Part shown: positions 26,533 to 36,508 of the stretch, piece by piece | Position numbering within the stretch: position 1 is the stretch's first letter | Layout: each line of letters begins with the position of its first letter | Assembly (NCBI RefSeq): GCF_002902985.1 | Contig: NZ_CP026167.1 | Coordinates: forward strand, 3,286,001-3,350,000 | Origin: Leclercia sp. LSNIH1 | GTDB lineage: Bacteria; Pseudomonadota; Gammaproteobacteria; Enterobacterales; Enterobacteriaceae | Direction of reading: 5' to 3' | Length of the DNA: 64,000 nt | Made by a program: the position numbers and the translations under genes | The notes under the pieces: generated by a model | What the model saw: only the letters and a program-made list of their open reading frames with translations | The model's database searches: none | Told to the model about the DNA's origin: nothing

Positions 26533-27351
26533 ATGGCAGATAAAAAGAAAAGCAAACCCGTTGCGACTAACACGCCTCCCGCCCCCCTTAAACGCAAGGA
26601 GTATGAAAAAGAGCTGCATCGCCTGCATGAGGAGCTGGTAAAGCTTCAGCGCTGGGTGGTGAGTAAGGGCCTGAAGGTGTGCGTCGTTTTTGAAGGCCGC
26701 GACGGCGCCGGTAAAGGGGGCACGATCAAAGCCCTGACAGAGCGCGTCAGCCCGCGCGTATTCCGGGTGGTGGCGCTGCCCGCCCCGACGGAAAAAGAGA
26801 AAAGCCAGCTCTACTTCCAGCGCTACGTCCCGCATCTTCCCTCGGCCGGGGAAATCGTGATTTTCGACCGCAGCTGGTACAACCGCGCGGGGGTGGAACG
26901 GGTAATGGGGTTCTGTACGGAAGAGCAGGTAGAGAAATTCCTCGACGGTGCGCCCATCATTGAAAAAGCGATGGTCGATGCGGGCATTATTCTCATTAAA
27001 TACTGGCTGGAAGTGACGCCTAAAGAGCAGGAGCGTCGTCTGCGCGACCGCATTAACGACGGGCGGAAAACCTGGAAGCTCTCCCCAATGGACATTAAAT
27101 CCTTCACCCGCTGGGATGAATACACCGAAGCGCGCGATGCGATGTTCGCCGCCACCGACACCGCATGGGCCCCGTGGTTTGTCGCCCGCTCCGAAGATAA
27201 AAAGCGCGTGCGGCTGAATATTATCTCGCATCTGCTGTCGCAGATTCCCTATAAAGATATTCCAGAAGAACCGGTGAAATTACCGAAACGAAAAATTGGC
27301 AAAATTAAGCCGACCGCTTATCCGTTCCGTTATATTAAAGAGAAGTTCTGA
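26533..27351 (+). CDS. ppk2: Polyphosphate kinase 2 (PPK2 class I)
   Basis: A 272-aa single-domain PPK2. It has Walker A GRDGAGKGG (residues 55-63), the lid KEKSQLYFQRYVPHLPSAGE, Walker B FDRSWYNRAGVERVMGFC (from residue 111), and WLEVTPKEQERRLRDRI. Such enzymes transfer phosphate between polyphosphate and nucleoside diphosphates, usually favouring NTP synthesis. The N-terminal 20 residues are lysine- and proline-rich. It starts at ATG 26533 after AAGGAA. It stands alone between araJ (divergent) and fdnI (convergent); no ppk1 or ppx is near. E. coli K-12 has no PPK2. Confidence 0.93.
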   Translation: MADKKKSKPVATNTPPAPLKRKEYEKELHRLHEELVKLQRWVVSKGLKVCVVFEGRDGAGKGGTIKALTERVSPRVFRVVALPAPTEKEKSQLYFQRYVPHLPSAGEIVIFDRSWYNRAGVERVMGFCTEEQVEKFLDGAPIIEKAMVDAGIILIKYWLEVTPKEQERRLRDRINDGRKTWKLSPMDIKSFTRWDEYTEARDAMFAATDTAWAPWFVARSEDKKRVRLNIISHLLSQIPYKDIPEEPVKLPKRKIGKIKPTAYPFRYIKEKF

Positions 27352-27513
27352 GTATCGGCCTCCCGGTTATTTATCGGGAGAGTGCCATTTAACTATTACC
27401 AGGCGAAGCGATATTGTCTTTATTTTTCGGGATGGATATGACATTGCCCGTAAAGAAGAACTAACTCATGGAAACAAGTATTAAGGAAAAGAACGCCGGT
27501 AAGGAGCATTAAA

Positions 27514-27545
27514 CCCGCTCCGAAACACCGTCCGGAGCGGGGTTC
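27514..27545. terminator. Hairpin terminator between ppk2 and fdnI
   Basis: Perfect 9-bp stem CCCGCTCCG / CGGAGCGGG with a 10-nt loop, followed by GTTCTT on the plus strand and by TTT on the minus strand. It could serve both convergent transcripts. A 14-codon frame at 27470 is too short to support as a gene. Confidence 0.7.
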
Positions 27546-27553
27546 TTCCCCGT

Positions 27554-27582
27554 AGGCCCGTGCAAGCGCAGCGCCGCCGGGC
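27554..27582. repeat. REP element
   Basis: aggcccgtgcaagcgcagcg-type palindrome just after the fdnI stop; same orientation as the second unit of the BIME at 25.1 kb. Confidence 0.65.
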
Positions 27583-27593
27583 AACAGAGCACC

Positions 27594-28250
27594 TTACTTC
27601 ATCCCTTCACTCACATCTTTTTGCGCTTCCATACGCTCCACATCACGATACCAACGGGGATGGTGTTTCTGCGCCCAGCGGCGGCTCACCTTCCCTTCGA
27701 TCATCCCTTTAATCGAGCCTTTGACCCAGAACGCCATATACATATGGATCAGAATGGCGTGGATCAAAATAATGGCCGAGGTCGCATGGATCAGCAGGCT
27801 ATAGCGCACCACCTGCATCGGGAAATACTGGGCAAAGTACGGACGCCAGATAATGACGCCGGTCACCAGCAGCACAAAAATCATGCTCATGATGGTCCAG
27901 AACATCATCTTCTGCCCGGCATTGTATTTACCCACTCGCGCAACTTTATGCTCGTTGCCCTTCAGCACCTCAACAATACCCTTCAGCCAGGGAATATCCT
28001 GCTTGTCCGGGATGTTGTGATGCACAAAACGCACAAACATAAACATCAGCGCCACGAAGATCAGCACCCCGAAGAACGGATGCAGAATACGGCCCATCTG
28101 CGGGGTGCCGAAGGTCTCCGTCAGCCATTGCAGGGTTGGGAAGAAGAACGAAATCCCCGACAATGACACCAGGAAGAAACAGATCACCACCGTCCAGTGA
28201 CAGGCGCGGTCGACAAACTTCGTGCGCACAATCATTTTCGATTTAGTCAT
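27594..28250 (-). CDS. fdnI: Formate dehydrogenase-N, cytochrome b556 subunit
   Basis: A 218-aa membrane subunit (217 in E. coli) with four transmembrane helices. It holds two b-type haems and reduces menaquinone with electrons from FdnG and FdnH. Conserved histidines are in [12 protein letters not shown] near the start, [10 protein letters not shown], and the paired [27 protein letters not shown] 28250 is chosen because the sequence from it aligns with E. coli FdnI; it overlaps the fdnH stop by 8 nt, indicating coupled translation. It is the last gene of fdnGHI. Confidence 0.96.
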   Translation of the reverse strand: MTKSKMIVRTKFVDRACHWTVVICFFLVSLSGISFFFPTLQWLTETFGTPQMGRILHPFFGVLIFVALMFMFVRFVHHNIPDKQDIPWLKGIVEVLKGNEHKVARVGKYNAGQKMMFWTIMSMIFVLLVTGVIIWRPYFAQYFPMQVVRYSLLIHATSAIILIHAILIHMYMAFWVKGSIKGMIEGKVSRRWAQKHHPRWYRDVERMEAQKDVSEGMK

Positions 28251-29127
28251 GATGTTCCTCCTCATCGTCATCCACCTCTTTATTCGGCCCGATACCCACG
28301 TAGTGATAAATCAACCCGGCAAAGGTGGCGATAAAGCCCGCCGCAGAGAGCGGCTTCAGCGCCCCTTTCCAGAGATTGATGGAGGTATCGATCGCCGGGT
28401 CCTTCGGCAGGTTGTGATACAGCTCCGGCTGGTCGAGATGGTGCAGAACATACATCACGTGCGTCCCGCCCACCCCTTGCGGGTTGTAAATGCCCGCGTT
28501 GGGATAGCCGCGCGCTTTCAGCTTATCGACCCGCTGCTGCGCCACCTCCAGCATCTCCTTCTTGGTGCCGAAGTGGATGGCCCCGGTCGGACAGGTCTTC
28601 ACGCAGGCGGGCTCCTGGCCGACGCTGACGCGATCCACGCACAGGGTACATTTGTAGACCCGGTTATCCTCTTTATTGAGGCGCGGCACGTTGAACGGAC
28701 ACCCGGCGATACAGTATCCGCAGCCGATGCAGTTATCCTGCTGGAAATCGACGATGCCGTTGGCGTACTGAATGATCGCCCCGGCAGACGGACAGGCCTT
28801 CAGACAGCCCGGATCCTCGCAGTGCATACAGCCGTCTTTACGGATCAGCCACTCCAGCTTGCCGTTCTGATCGGTTTCGCTAAAGCGCATCACCGTCCAG
28901 GATTTGGCGCTCAGATCCGCCGGGTTATCGTAAACCCCAACGCAATGCCCTACCTCGTCGCGGATATCGTTCCACTCGGAACAGGCCACCTGGCAGGCTT
29001 TGCAGCCCACGCAGGAGGAGACATCGATAAGCTTTGCCACTTCCGCTTTGTAATCCCGCGCACGAGGCGCAGGGGTAAAGCCGTTAGTGGCGGAGCGTTT
29101 GATGACGTCTTGTGTTTCCATCGACAT
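28243..29127 (-). CDS. fdnH: Formate dehydrogenase-N, iron-sulfur subunit
   Basis: A 294-aa electron-transfer subunit, the same length as in E. coli. It carries four [4Fe-4S] clusters in ferredoxin-like motifs: [49 protein letters not shown] and [22 protein letters not shown] single C-terminal transmembrane helix ([19 protein letters not shown]) anchors it on the periplasmic side. AAGGAGCG precedes the ATG, 11 nt after the fdnG stop. Confidence 0.97.
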   Translation of the reverse strand: MSMETQDVIKRSATNGFTPAPRARDYKAEVAKLIDVSSCVGCKACQVACSEWNDIRDEVGHCVGVYDNPADLSAKSWTVMRFSETDQNGKLEWLIRKDGCMHCEDPGCLKACPSAGAIIQYANGIVDFQQDNCIGCGYCIAGCPFNVPRLNKEDNRVYKCTLCVDRVSVGQEPACVKTCPTGAIHFGTKKEMLEVAQQRVDKLKARGYPNAGIYNPQGVGGTHVMYVLHHLDQPELYHNLPKDPAIDTSINLWKGALKPLSAAGFIATFAGLIYHYVGIGPNKEVDDDEEEHHD

Positions 29128-29138
29128 TTATTCGCTCC

Positions 29139-32100
29139 TTATGCTTTCTCGATGTTGACCAGGAACGCCTTGTACTCTGGCGTTTGCGAGTTGGAATCCC
29201 CCACCGATGGCGTCAGGGTGTTGGCGATATAGCCTTTCTGCGCCACCCCTTCAAAGCCCCAGTGCAGCGGAATACCCACGGTTTCCACCTGCTGACCGTG
29301 AACGTTCAGGGCCTGCAGACGACGGGTGACCACCGCCACGGCGCGAATGAACCCGCGCTGGCTGCTGACCTTAACGCGATCGCCGTTGGCAATCCCTTTG
29401 GCCTTCGCCAGGGTTTCGCTGATCTCCACAAACTGCTCCGGCTGGGCGATGGCGTTCAGTCGCGCATGCTTGGTCCAGGTGTGGAAATGCTCGGTCAGGC
29501 GATAGGTCGTGCCGACGTACGGGAACTTGTCTTTCTTGCCCATGCGCACAACATCTTCCTGATAGACACGCACCACCGGACTGGAGACCACGTTCGGGTG
29601 CAGCGGGTTGGTGCCGAGCGGCGTTTCCATCGGTTCGTAGTGTTCCGGGAATGGCCCTTCCGCCAGCTTGTCGATGGCAAACAGACGTCCCAGCCCCTCC
29701 GGCTGCATGATAAACGGCCCGGTGTTGCTGCCCGGCGCGGCGGTGTTGAAGTCCGGAATATCGTTCCCGGTCCACTTCGTGCCGTTCCACTGGATCAGCA
29801 TCCGTTTTGGATCCCACGGCTTGCCGTTGATGTCCGCCGAGGCGCGGTTATAGAGCACGCGACGGTTAAGCGGCCACGCCCAGGCCCAGCCCAGCGTATT
29901 GCCCAGCCCAGACGGGTCGGCGTTATCGCGGTTAGCCATCTGGTTGCCCTGCTCGGTCCAGCTGCCGGTATAGATCCAGCACGACGATGCCGTGGTGCCA
30001 TCATCACGTAGATGAGCAAAGCTGCTCAGCAGTTGGCCTTTCTTCGCAATCAGCACGCCATTGGCGCCATAGAGATCCGCCAGTGCAACGCCGTTGTTCT
30101 CTTTCGCCACCTCTTCCGATTCCGGGTGATCCGGCTGTTTGTAGTGCCAGTTCATCCGCAGCAGCGGCTCAACGCCCTTCCCGCCTTCGGTGCGGTACAT
30201 CTCACGCAGGCGATGGTAAATCCCGGCCAGGATCTCGCCGTCGTTACGTGCTTCTCCCGGCGCGTCCTGCCCCTTCCAGTGCCACTGTAACCAGCGCCCG
30301 GAGTTGGCGATGGAGCCGTCTTCTTCTGCAAAACAGGTAGACGGCAGGCGGAACACCTCGGTCTGAATGGAGGCGGTATCCACATCGTTCATCTCGCCGT
30401 GGTTCTGCCAGAAGTTAGAGGTCTCGGTCACCAGCGGATCGATCACCACCATGTACTTCAGCTTGCTGAGGCTGGCGACAATCTTGTTTTTGTCCGGGAA
30501 CGACGCCACCGGGTTGAAGCCCTGGCAGATGTACCCCGTGACCTTGCCCTTCGCCATCATGTTGAAATACTTGATGACGTCGTAAGCCTGGTCCCATTTT
30601 GGCAGCCAGTTAAAGCCCCAGTCGTTCTCCTCCTGCGCCGCATCGCCGTAGAACGATTTCATCAGGCTGACGAAGAACTTCGGATAGTTGCTCCAGTAGT
30701 TCACCTGGTCCGGCAGGGTCGCTTTTGGGGTGTTCGCCGTCAGATAGGTTTGCAGATCGGTCTGTTTTTCCGACGGCAGGGTCAGATAACCCGGCAGACT
30801 GGTGGAGAGCAGCCCCAGATCGGTGAGCCCCTGAATGTTAGAGTGACCGCGTAATGCGTTTACGCCGCCTCCGGCCATGCCCATGTTGCCGAGCAGCAGC
30901 TGGATCATCGCCATGGTACGGATGTTCTGCGCCCCGACGGTATGCTGCGTCCAGCCCAGCGCGTAGAGGAATGTGGTGGTTCTGTCCGCAGCACTGGTGG
31001 AGGCCAGCACTTCACACACTTTCAGGAAGTCCGCTTTCGGCGTACCGCAGATGTTCTCCACCACCTCCGGCGTATAGCGGGAGACGTGCTGCTTCAGCAG
31101 GTTCCACACGCAGCGCGGATCGGTCAGGGTTTCATCGCGCTTCGCATAGCCGTTTTCATCGAACTGATAGTTCCAGGAGGATTTGTCGTACTGGCGTTTT
31201 TCGGCGTCATAGCCGCTGAACAGCCCGTCTTCAAAGGCAAAGTCTTCCCGCACCAGCAGATTAGCGTTGGTGTAGTGCTTAACGTACTCGGCGTTAATTT
31301 TGTTGTTTTCGATCAGGTACAGCAGCACGCCGGAGAGGAACGTAATGTCCGTACCGGAGCGGATCGGCGCATAGATATCGGCCACCGATGCCGTCCGCGT
31401 AAAGCGCGGATCGACGACGATCAGCGTCGCATCGTTGTTATTTTTCGCTTCCATCGCCCAGCGGAAACCCACCGGATGGGCTTCAGCGGCGTTACCGCCC
31501 ATCACCACCACGACGTTAGCGTTTTTGATATCAACCCAGTGGTTGGTCATCGCACCGCGACCAAATGTTGGAGCAAGACTTGCTACCGTTGGTCCGTGTC
31601 AGACGCGCGCCTGGTTGTCTACCGCCAGCATGCCGAGTGAGCGCACAAATTTTTGCGTCAGCATGCCGGTTTCATTGCTCGCCGCCGAGGCGCAGAGCAT
31701 CCCGGTGGAGAGCCAGCGGTTGACCGTTACACCCTGTTCGTTCGTCTCAACGAAGTTGGCGTCGCGGTCGGCTTTCATCAATTTTGCAATGCGGGTGAAA
31801 GCCTCATCCCAGGAGATGCGCTGCCATTTATTGGAGCCCGGCGCGCGGTATTCCGGGTAACGCAGACGGTTGTCGCTGTGAACATAGTCCAGCAGACCTG
31901 CCCCTTTCGGGCAGAGTGCCCCGCGGCTGACCGGATGATCCGCATCGCCTTCAATATGATAAATCGACGCTTTAGCGTTCTTCGCGCCATCACCCAGGCT
32001 ATACATCAATAGCCCGCATCCCACGGAGCAGTATGTGCAGGTGTTGCGGATCTCTTTGGCGCGCAGCAACTTATAGTTGCGCGCCTGAGCCAGCGCCATT

Positions 32101-32186
32101 TTGGGGGCAAACCCCAGAGCGGCTACTGTTGTCCCGGCCATACCGCCCGCGCAGATTTTAAAAAACTGTCTGCGACTGACGTCCAT
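29139..32186 (-). CDS. fdnG: Formate dehydrogenase-N, molybdenum selenoprotein subunit
   Basis: A 1015-aa catalytic subunit that oxidises periplasmic formate to CO2 with a bis-MGD molybdenum cofactor. The N-terminus has a Tat signal (SRRQFFKICAGG, cleaved near ALA-QA). CTYCSVGCGLL binds a [4Fe-4S] cluster. An in-frame TGA at codon 196 (31601-31599, minus strand), in DNQARV-Sec-HGPTVA, encodes selenocysteine; the frame is open on both sides and the total length equals E. coli FdnG. It should therefore not be split in two or called a pseudogene. It leads fdnGHI. In E. coli the promoter is activated by Fnr and NarL under anaerobic nitrate. Confidence 0.97.
31562..31601 (-). promoter_or_regulatory. 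Selenocysteine codon and SECIS hairpin of fdnG
   Basis: Downstream of TGA (31601-31599) the mRNA folds with lower stem GACCAA/UUGGUC and an apical stem AGCA/UGCU closing the loop AGUCU. The G and U in that loop are contacts for SelB. The layout matches bacterial SECIS elements of formate dehydrogenases. Confidence 0.85.
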
Positions 32187-32407
32187 CGTTGTCCTCGTTA
32201 GATCATTGAGAAATCCGGCAGAAAACTAACAGCAAAGCCCCTGTTTTTTTTGCGGCAAATCAATATCGCCGATCTTCGCCCTCTTAATAGTCAGCGCTGG
32301 CGGCTTTTGCTAATGCTAAAGGGTTACTTCGGCACAGATAAATTCGCGGAAGGTACTGAAACAGTGCTATAAATTTGCCCCTTAAATTGATAGCCGGTGG
32401 AAATACG

Positions 32408-33295
32408 ATGGAGAGAAAAAAAGCCACCCTGGTCGGTCTGGCCGCGATCGTGCTCTGGAGCACGATGGTGGGTCTGATTAGGGGCGTTAGCGAGGGATTA
32501 GGTCCGGTTGGGGGCGCGGCGGCAATCTATACGCTAAGCGGTTTACTCTGTCTGGTAACGGTGGGTTTCCCCAGGCTGCGACGTTTCTCGCCCCGCTATC
32601 TCATTGCCGGCAGCGTACTGTTTGTCAGCTATGAAATCTGTCTTGCCCTCTCGTTAGGCTATGCCGCCACTCGCCACCAGGCGATTGAGGTGGGGATGGT
32701 GAATTATCTCTGGCCGAGCCTGACCATTCTGTTCGCCATCCTGTTCAACGGCCAGAAAACCACCCTATGGGTGATCCCGGGCCTGATCATCGCCCTGCTG
32801 GGGGTAAGCTGGGTATTAGGCGGCGAAAATGGGCTGAACCCAACGGATATCGCCCGTAACATCACCTCCAACCCGCTAAGTTACGGCCTGGCGTTCGTTG
32901 GCGCTTTCATCTGGGCAGCCTACTGCACCGTGACCAGTAAATACGCCAACGGCCAGAACGGGATCACCCTGTTTGTATTGCTCACCGCCCTGACCCTGTG
33001 GCTGAAATATGCTTTCAGCCCGCAGCCGGAGATGGTGTTTAGCGTGCCGGTGGTGATCAAACTTTTGATGTGCGGCGTGGCGCTGGGGTTTGGCTACGCG
33101 TCGTGGAATATCGGTATCTTGCACGGCAACGTAACGCTGCTGGCGGCAGCATCCTATTTCACCCCGGTACTGTCAGCGGCACTGGCAGCGGTGCTGCTGA
33201 ATGCGCCGCTGTCGTTCAGCTTCTGGCAGGGAGCGATGATGGTGTGCGCCGGATCGCTATTGTGCTGGTACGCCACCCGGGCACGTAGGGAGTGA
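32408..33295 (+). CDS. yddG: Aromatic amino acid exporter YddG (DMT superfamily)
   Basis: A 295-aa inner-membrane protein with ten hydrophobic segments and two EamA repeats, matching E. coli YddG (293 aa), which exports phenylalanine, tyrosine, tryptophan and also methyl viologen. The start is MERKKATLVGLAAIVLWSTMV; conserved later blocks include YLWPSLTILFAILFNGQK and GFGYASWNIGILHGNVTLLAA. ATG 32408 is preferred over an upstream in-frame codon at 32375. It is divergent from fdnG as in E. coli; the 221-nt gap between holds both promoters. Confidence 0.94.
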   Translation: MERKKATLVGLAAIVLWSTMVGLIRGVSEGLGPVGGAAAIYTLSGLLCLVTVGFPRLRRFSPRYLIAGSVLFVSYEICLALSLGYAATRHQAIEVGMVNYLWPSLTILFAILFNGQKTTLWVIPGLIIALLGVSWVLGGENGLNPTDIARNITSNPLSYGLAFVGAFIWAAYCTVTSKYANGQNGITLFVLLTALTLWLKYAFSPQPEMVFSVPVVIKLLMCGVALGFGYASWNIGILHGNVTLLAAASYFTPVLSAALAAVLLNAPLSFSFWQGAMMVCAGSLLCWYATRARRE

Positions 33296-33302
33296 GTTTT
33301 GT

Positions 33303-33333
33303 AGGCCGGGTAAGGCGAAGCCGCCACCCGGCG
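33303..33333. repeat. REP element
   Basis: taggccgggtaaggcgaagc-type palindrome between the convergent yddG and LysR genes. Confidence 0.65.
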
Positions 33334-33337
33334 AAGA

Positions 33338-34270
33338 CTATTCCTGCCCAGCCGCCCGCCGCAACCAGCTCTGCAACAACTTCCCGTCCTGACTCATCTC
33401 TCCATCCTGACGCACGCACAGGTAGTAATCCCGGCCATCGTCGATAGGGAGATCGAAGATCTTCACCAGCTCACCGCTCTCCAGATAGGGCGCAATCAAC
33501 GGTTCGCGCATCAACGCGCAGCCCAGCCCTGCCTGCACGCCCGCCAGGGTTAACAGCCCGTCTTCAAACATCGGGCCACTGCGCCGCAGCGGGCGTTTCA
33601 CCCCCTGCTGGATAAACCACTGCTGCCAGGTGGCGCGCTCTTCATCATGCAACAGCGGCATCTGTAATAGCTGTTCGGGAGTATCAACATGCCCGTGAAG
33701 GCGCAAAAATGCCCGGCTACAGACTGGCACCATCTGCCCGGAGATCAGCTTTTCACTCTGGTAGCCCGCCCACTGGCCGTTGCCGAAGCGGATGGACATA
33801 TCCGACGCGTCACTCAGGTAGTTGCGGTGGTTGGCGTAGACCACGTTGATCTCGGTCTGTGGGTTAGCGCGCATAAACCCGGGCAGACGCGGGATAAACC
33901 ACCCCATGCCGAAAAGCGGGATCAGGCTGATGGTCACCTGGCGGGTCTGCACCTGCTCCAGCAGATGCCCGGTGGCCTGGCGCAGCACGTTAAAGGCCGC
34001 GCGGATGGAACGGTAATAATCCCGCCCCTGCTGGCTCAGGATCAGCCCGCGCCCCTGACGCTCGGTGAGCGGCATCTGTAAGTATCCTTCCAGCACTTTC
34101 AGCTGGTGACTCACCGCCGAGGGCGATATGTCCAGCTCCTGAGCCGCCTGCGTCACGCTTCCCAGCCGCGCTATCGCCTCGAAGGCCCGCACCGCCCGCA
34201 GCGGCGGATCGTTCGCCAGTCGGCTCTCGGCAAAGGCCGACAACGCCAGGGATTGTTCTGTTTTATTCAT
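33338..34270 (-). CDS. LysR-type regulator (GcvA-like) beside the Liv/thiazoline operon
   Basis: A 310-aa LTTR. The helix-turn-helix lies at about residues 24-80 (LRAVRAFEAIARLGSVTQAAQELDISPSAVSHQ region), preceded by a short extra N-terminus; the effector domain follows, with GcvA-type features ISLIPLFGMGWFIPRLPGF and FEDGLLTLAGVQAGLGCALM. It is divergent from the ABC/hydrolase operon beginning at 34442, with a 171-nt shared promoter region, so it most likely activates that operon in response to its substrate. The ligand is not known. Confidence 0.88.
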   Translation of the reverse strand: MNKTEQSLALSAFAESRLANDPPLRAVRAFEAIARLGSVTQAAQELDISPSAVSHQLKVLEGYLQMPLTERQGRGLILSQQGRDYYRSIRAAFNVLRQATGHLLEQVQTRQVTISLIPLFGMGWFIPRLPGFMRANPQTEINVVYANHRNYLSDASDMSIRFGNGQWAGYQSEKLISGQMVPVCSRAFLRLHGHVDTPEQLLQMPLLHDEERATWQQWFIQQGVKRPLRRSGPMFEDGLLTLAGVQAGLGCALMREPLIAPYLESGELVKIFDLPIDDGRDYYLCVRQDGEMSQDGKLLQSWLRRAAGQE

Positions 34271-34441
34271 ATATTGATCTGTTATGGATAATCCGGTTAA
34301 TCAGCCATTTATCATCATCATTAAAATCAATCAGATAAAGCAAGCTCCAAAAATCATAAGAAAGAATATATGTGTATTTCACAATTTAATTCAATTATTA
34401 GATGTTAGCCGCTGAAAAGAGCAATTTGTCGGGTAACAACG

Positions 34442-35392
34442 TTGGACACACTCATACAACAACTGATCAACGGCGTGATGCTGGGCAGCATCTACGCGCT
34501 GATCGCGCTGGGCTATACCATGGTGTATGGCATTTTGCGCATTATTAACTTCGCCCATGGCGATATTTTGATGGTCGGCGCGCTGACCACTCTGTCGGCG
34601 CTGAATCTCCTGACCGGCTATTTCCCCGCCATGCCGCAGCTGTTACAGCTCGGCTTTGCGCTGCTGATCGCCATGACGGTCTGCGCCCTGCTGGCGATGT
34701 CCGTTGAGCGCTTTGCCTACCGCCGCCTGCGAAATGCGCCGCGGCTGGCACCGCTGATCTCCGGGATTGGCGTATCGGTGCTGCTGCAAACCGTGGCGAT
34801 GATTATCTGGTCGCGTAATCCGCTGATGTTCCCGCAGATCCTGCCGATGGACCCGATTGCTATCACGGCGGGCAGCGAGGCGCATCCCCCGGCGATTGTC
34901 ACGGTCACCGGCATCGTCACCGTGGCGCTGGCACTGATCGTCATGACCGGCCTGTGGCTGCTGGTGGAGTATACCCGCCTTGGCCGGGGTATGCGGGCGG
35001 TGGCTGAAAACCCACGCGTCGCCACCCTGATGGGCGTTAATCCGAACGCCATCATCACTCTGACCTTTGCCATCGGCGGCGTTTTTGCCGCACTCGCCGG
35101 GGTGATGATGGCCAGCAATTACGGCAACGCCAGCTTCTCGATGGGCTTCCTGCCCGGCATTAAAGCCTTTACCGCGGCGGTGCTCGGCGGCATCGGCAAT
35201 ATTCGCGGGGCGATGATTGGCGGGATCCTGCTCGGGATTATCGAAGCGCTGGGCGCCGGTTATCTCGGCGAACTGACTCACGGCGTGTTCGGCAGTAACT
35301 ACCAGGACGTATTCGCCTTTATCGTTCTGATTCTGGTGCTGGTCTTCCGTCCGGCTGGTCTGTTGGGCGAGCGCGTGGCGCACAGGGCGTAA
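34442..35392 (+). CDS. Branched-chain-amino-acid-type ABC permease (LivH family)
   Basis: A 316-aa inner-membrane permease with about eight helices. LivH-family blocks are LGSIYALIALGYTMVYGILRIINFAHGDI near the start, SVERFAYRRLR, and GFLPGIKAFTAAVLGGIGNIRGAMIGGILLGI. No ATG fits the N-terminus, so TTG 34442 is taken as start; the first in-frame ATG would remove 12 residues. It opens a seven-gene operon: livH-, livM-, livG-, livF- and livK-type genes, then two hydrolases. The hydrolases suggest the substrate is a thiazoline or N-carbamoyl amino acid rather than leucine. Confidence 0.9.
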   Translation: MDTLIQQLINGVMLGSIYALIALGYTMVYGILRIINFAHGDILMVGALTTLSALNLLTGYFPAMPQLLQLGFALLIAMTVCALLAMSVERFAYRRLRNAPRLAPLISGIGVSVLLQTVAMIIWSRNPLMFPQILPMDPIAITAGSEAHPPAIVTVTGIVTVALALIVMTGLWLLVEYTRLGRGMRAVAENPRVATLMGVNPNAIITLTFAIGGVFAALAGVMMASNYGNASFSMGFLPGIKAFTAAVLGGIGNIRGAMIGGILLGIIEALGAGYLGELTHGVFGSNYQDVFAFIVLILVLVFRPAGLLGERVAHRA

Positions 35393-35401
35393 GGAGAAAT
35401 C

Positions 35402-36508
35402 ATGACTGCCATTGAAATCAAAACCCCGGCGGCCAGCGGTAAATTCTGGTCCGGCATGACCCTCTTCGTGCTTGCCCTCCTGCTTGCGCCGGTTGTGGCT
35501 ACCCAGCTGGGCGGCAACTACTGGGTGCGGGTGATCGACTTCGCCCTGCTCTACATCATGCTGGCGCTGGGGCTGAATATCGTTGTCGGCTACACCGGCC
35601 TGCTGGATATGGGCTTTATCGCCTTCTATGCCGTTGGCGCCTATCTGGCGGCGCTTATGGCGTCACCGCATCTCGCAGACGTGTTCCCGATCCTGAACCT
35701 CTGGTTCCCGCACGGGCTGCACACCTCGTACCTGCTGATTATCCCGATTGCAGCGCTGGTCGCGGCGGTATGCGGCATTCTGCTGGGTGCCCCGACGCTG
35801 AAGCTGCGCGGGGATTACCTGGCGATTGTGACCCTCGGCTTCGGGGAGATCATCCGCATTCTGATGCGTAACCTCGACCGCCCGGTGAACATCACCAACG
35901 GCGCAAAAGGCATTACCGGCGTTGACACCCTCAACCTGTTCGGCCTGAAGTTCAGCGGCGTTTACCACTGGTTCGGCGTCAAAGTGCCCGCCCTGTGGCT
36001 CTGGTACTACCTGCTGATGCTGGTGATTGTCGGGATCATTTTTGTCTGCCTTCGCCTGCAACACTCACGTATTGGCCGGGCGTGGCACGCTATCCGTGAA
36101 GACGAAGATGTCGCCCGGGCAATGGGTATCAACGTGCGCAACTTTAAGCTGCTGGCCTTTGCCATGGGTGCCTCCTTTGGCGGTGTGGCCGGGGCGCTGT
36201 TCGGCGCCTTCCAGGGCTTTGTCTCGCCGGAATCCTTCACCCTGCAGGAGTCCATAGCCGTACTGGCGATGGTGGTGCTGGGTGGGATGGGCCATATCCC
36301 GGGGGTGATCCTCGGCGCGGTACTGCTCACCGCCCTGCCGGAGCTGCTGCGCAGCCAGGCGGCCCCGGTGCAGCAGGCGCTGTTTGGTTCGGTACTGATT
36401 GATCCGGAGATCCTGCGTCAGCTGTTTTACGGCCTGGCGCTGGTGCTGGTGATGCTGGTTCGCCCGTCGGGCATCTGGCCGAAGCGCCACAAGGAGGTAA
36501 AAGCATGA
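35402..36508 (+). CDS. Branched-chain-amino-acid-type ABC permease (LivM family)
   Basis: A 368-aa partner permease. Family blocks: YIMLALGLNIVVGYTGLLDMGFIAFYAVGAY, APTLKLRGDYLAIVTLGFGEIIRI, GRAWHAIREDEDVARAMGIN and FTLQESIAVLAMVVLGGMGHIPGVILGA. It begins with ATG 35402 after AAGGAG, 9 nt past the previous gene, and its TGA overlaps the ATG of the next gene (ATGA). Confidence 0.92.
   Translation: MTAIEIKTPAASGKFWSGMTLFVLALLLAPVVATQLGGNYWVRVIDFALLYIMLALGLNIVVGYTGLLDMGFIAFYAVGAYLAALMASPHLADVFPILNLWFPHGLHTSYLLIIPIAALVAAVCGILLGAPTLKLRGDYLAIVTLGFGEIIRILMRNLDRPVNITNGAKGITGVDTLNLFGLKFSGVYHWFGVKVPALWLWYYLLMLVIVGIIFVCLRLQHSRIGRAWHAIREDEDVARAMGINVRNFKLLAFAMGASFGGVAGALFGAFQGFVSPESFTLQESIAVLAMVVLGGMGHIPGVILGAVLLTALPELLRSQAAPVQQALFGSVLIDPEILRQLFYGLALVLVMLVRPSGIWPKRHKEVKA

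Noticed and set aside
27431..27486. Very short frames after ppk2 (10 and 14 codons)
   Set aside because: Too short, without conserved features, and close to a terminator.
29139..31550. fdnG as a truncated or pseudogene pair split by a stop
   Set aside because: The TGA is at the known selenocysteine position and is followed by a SECIS-like hairpin.
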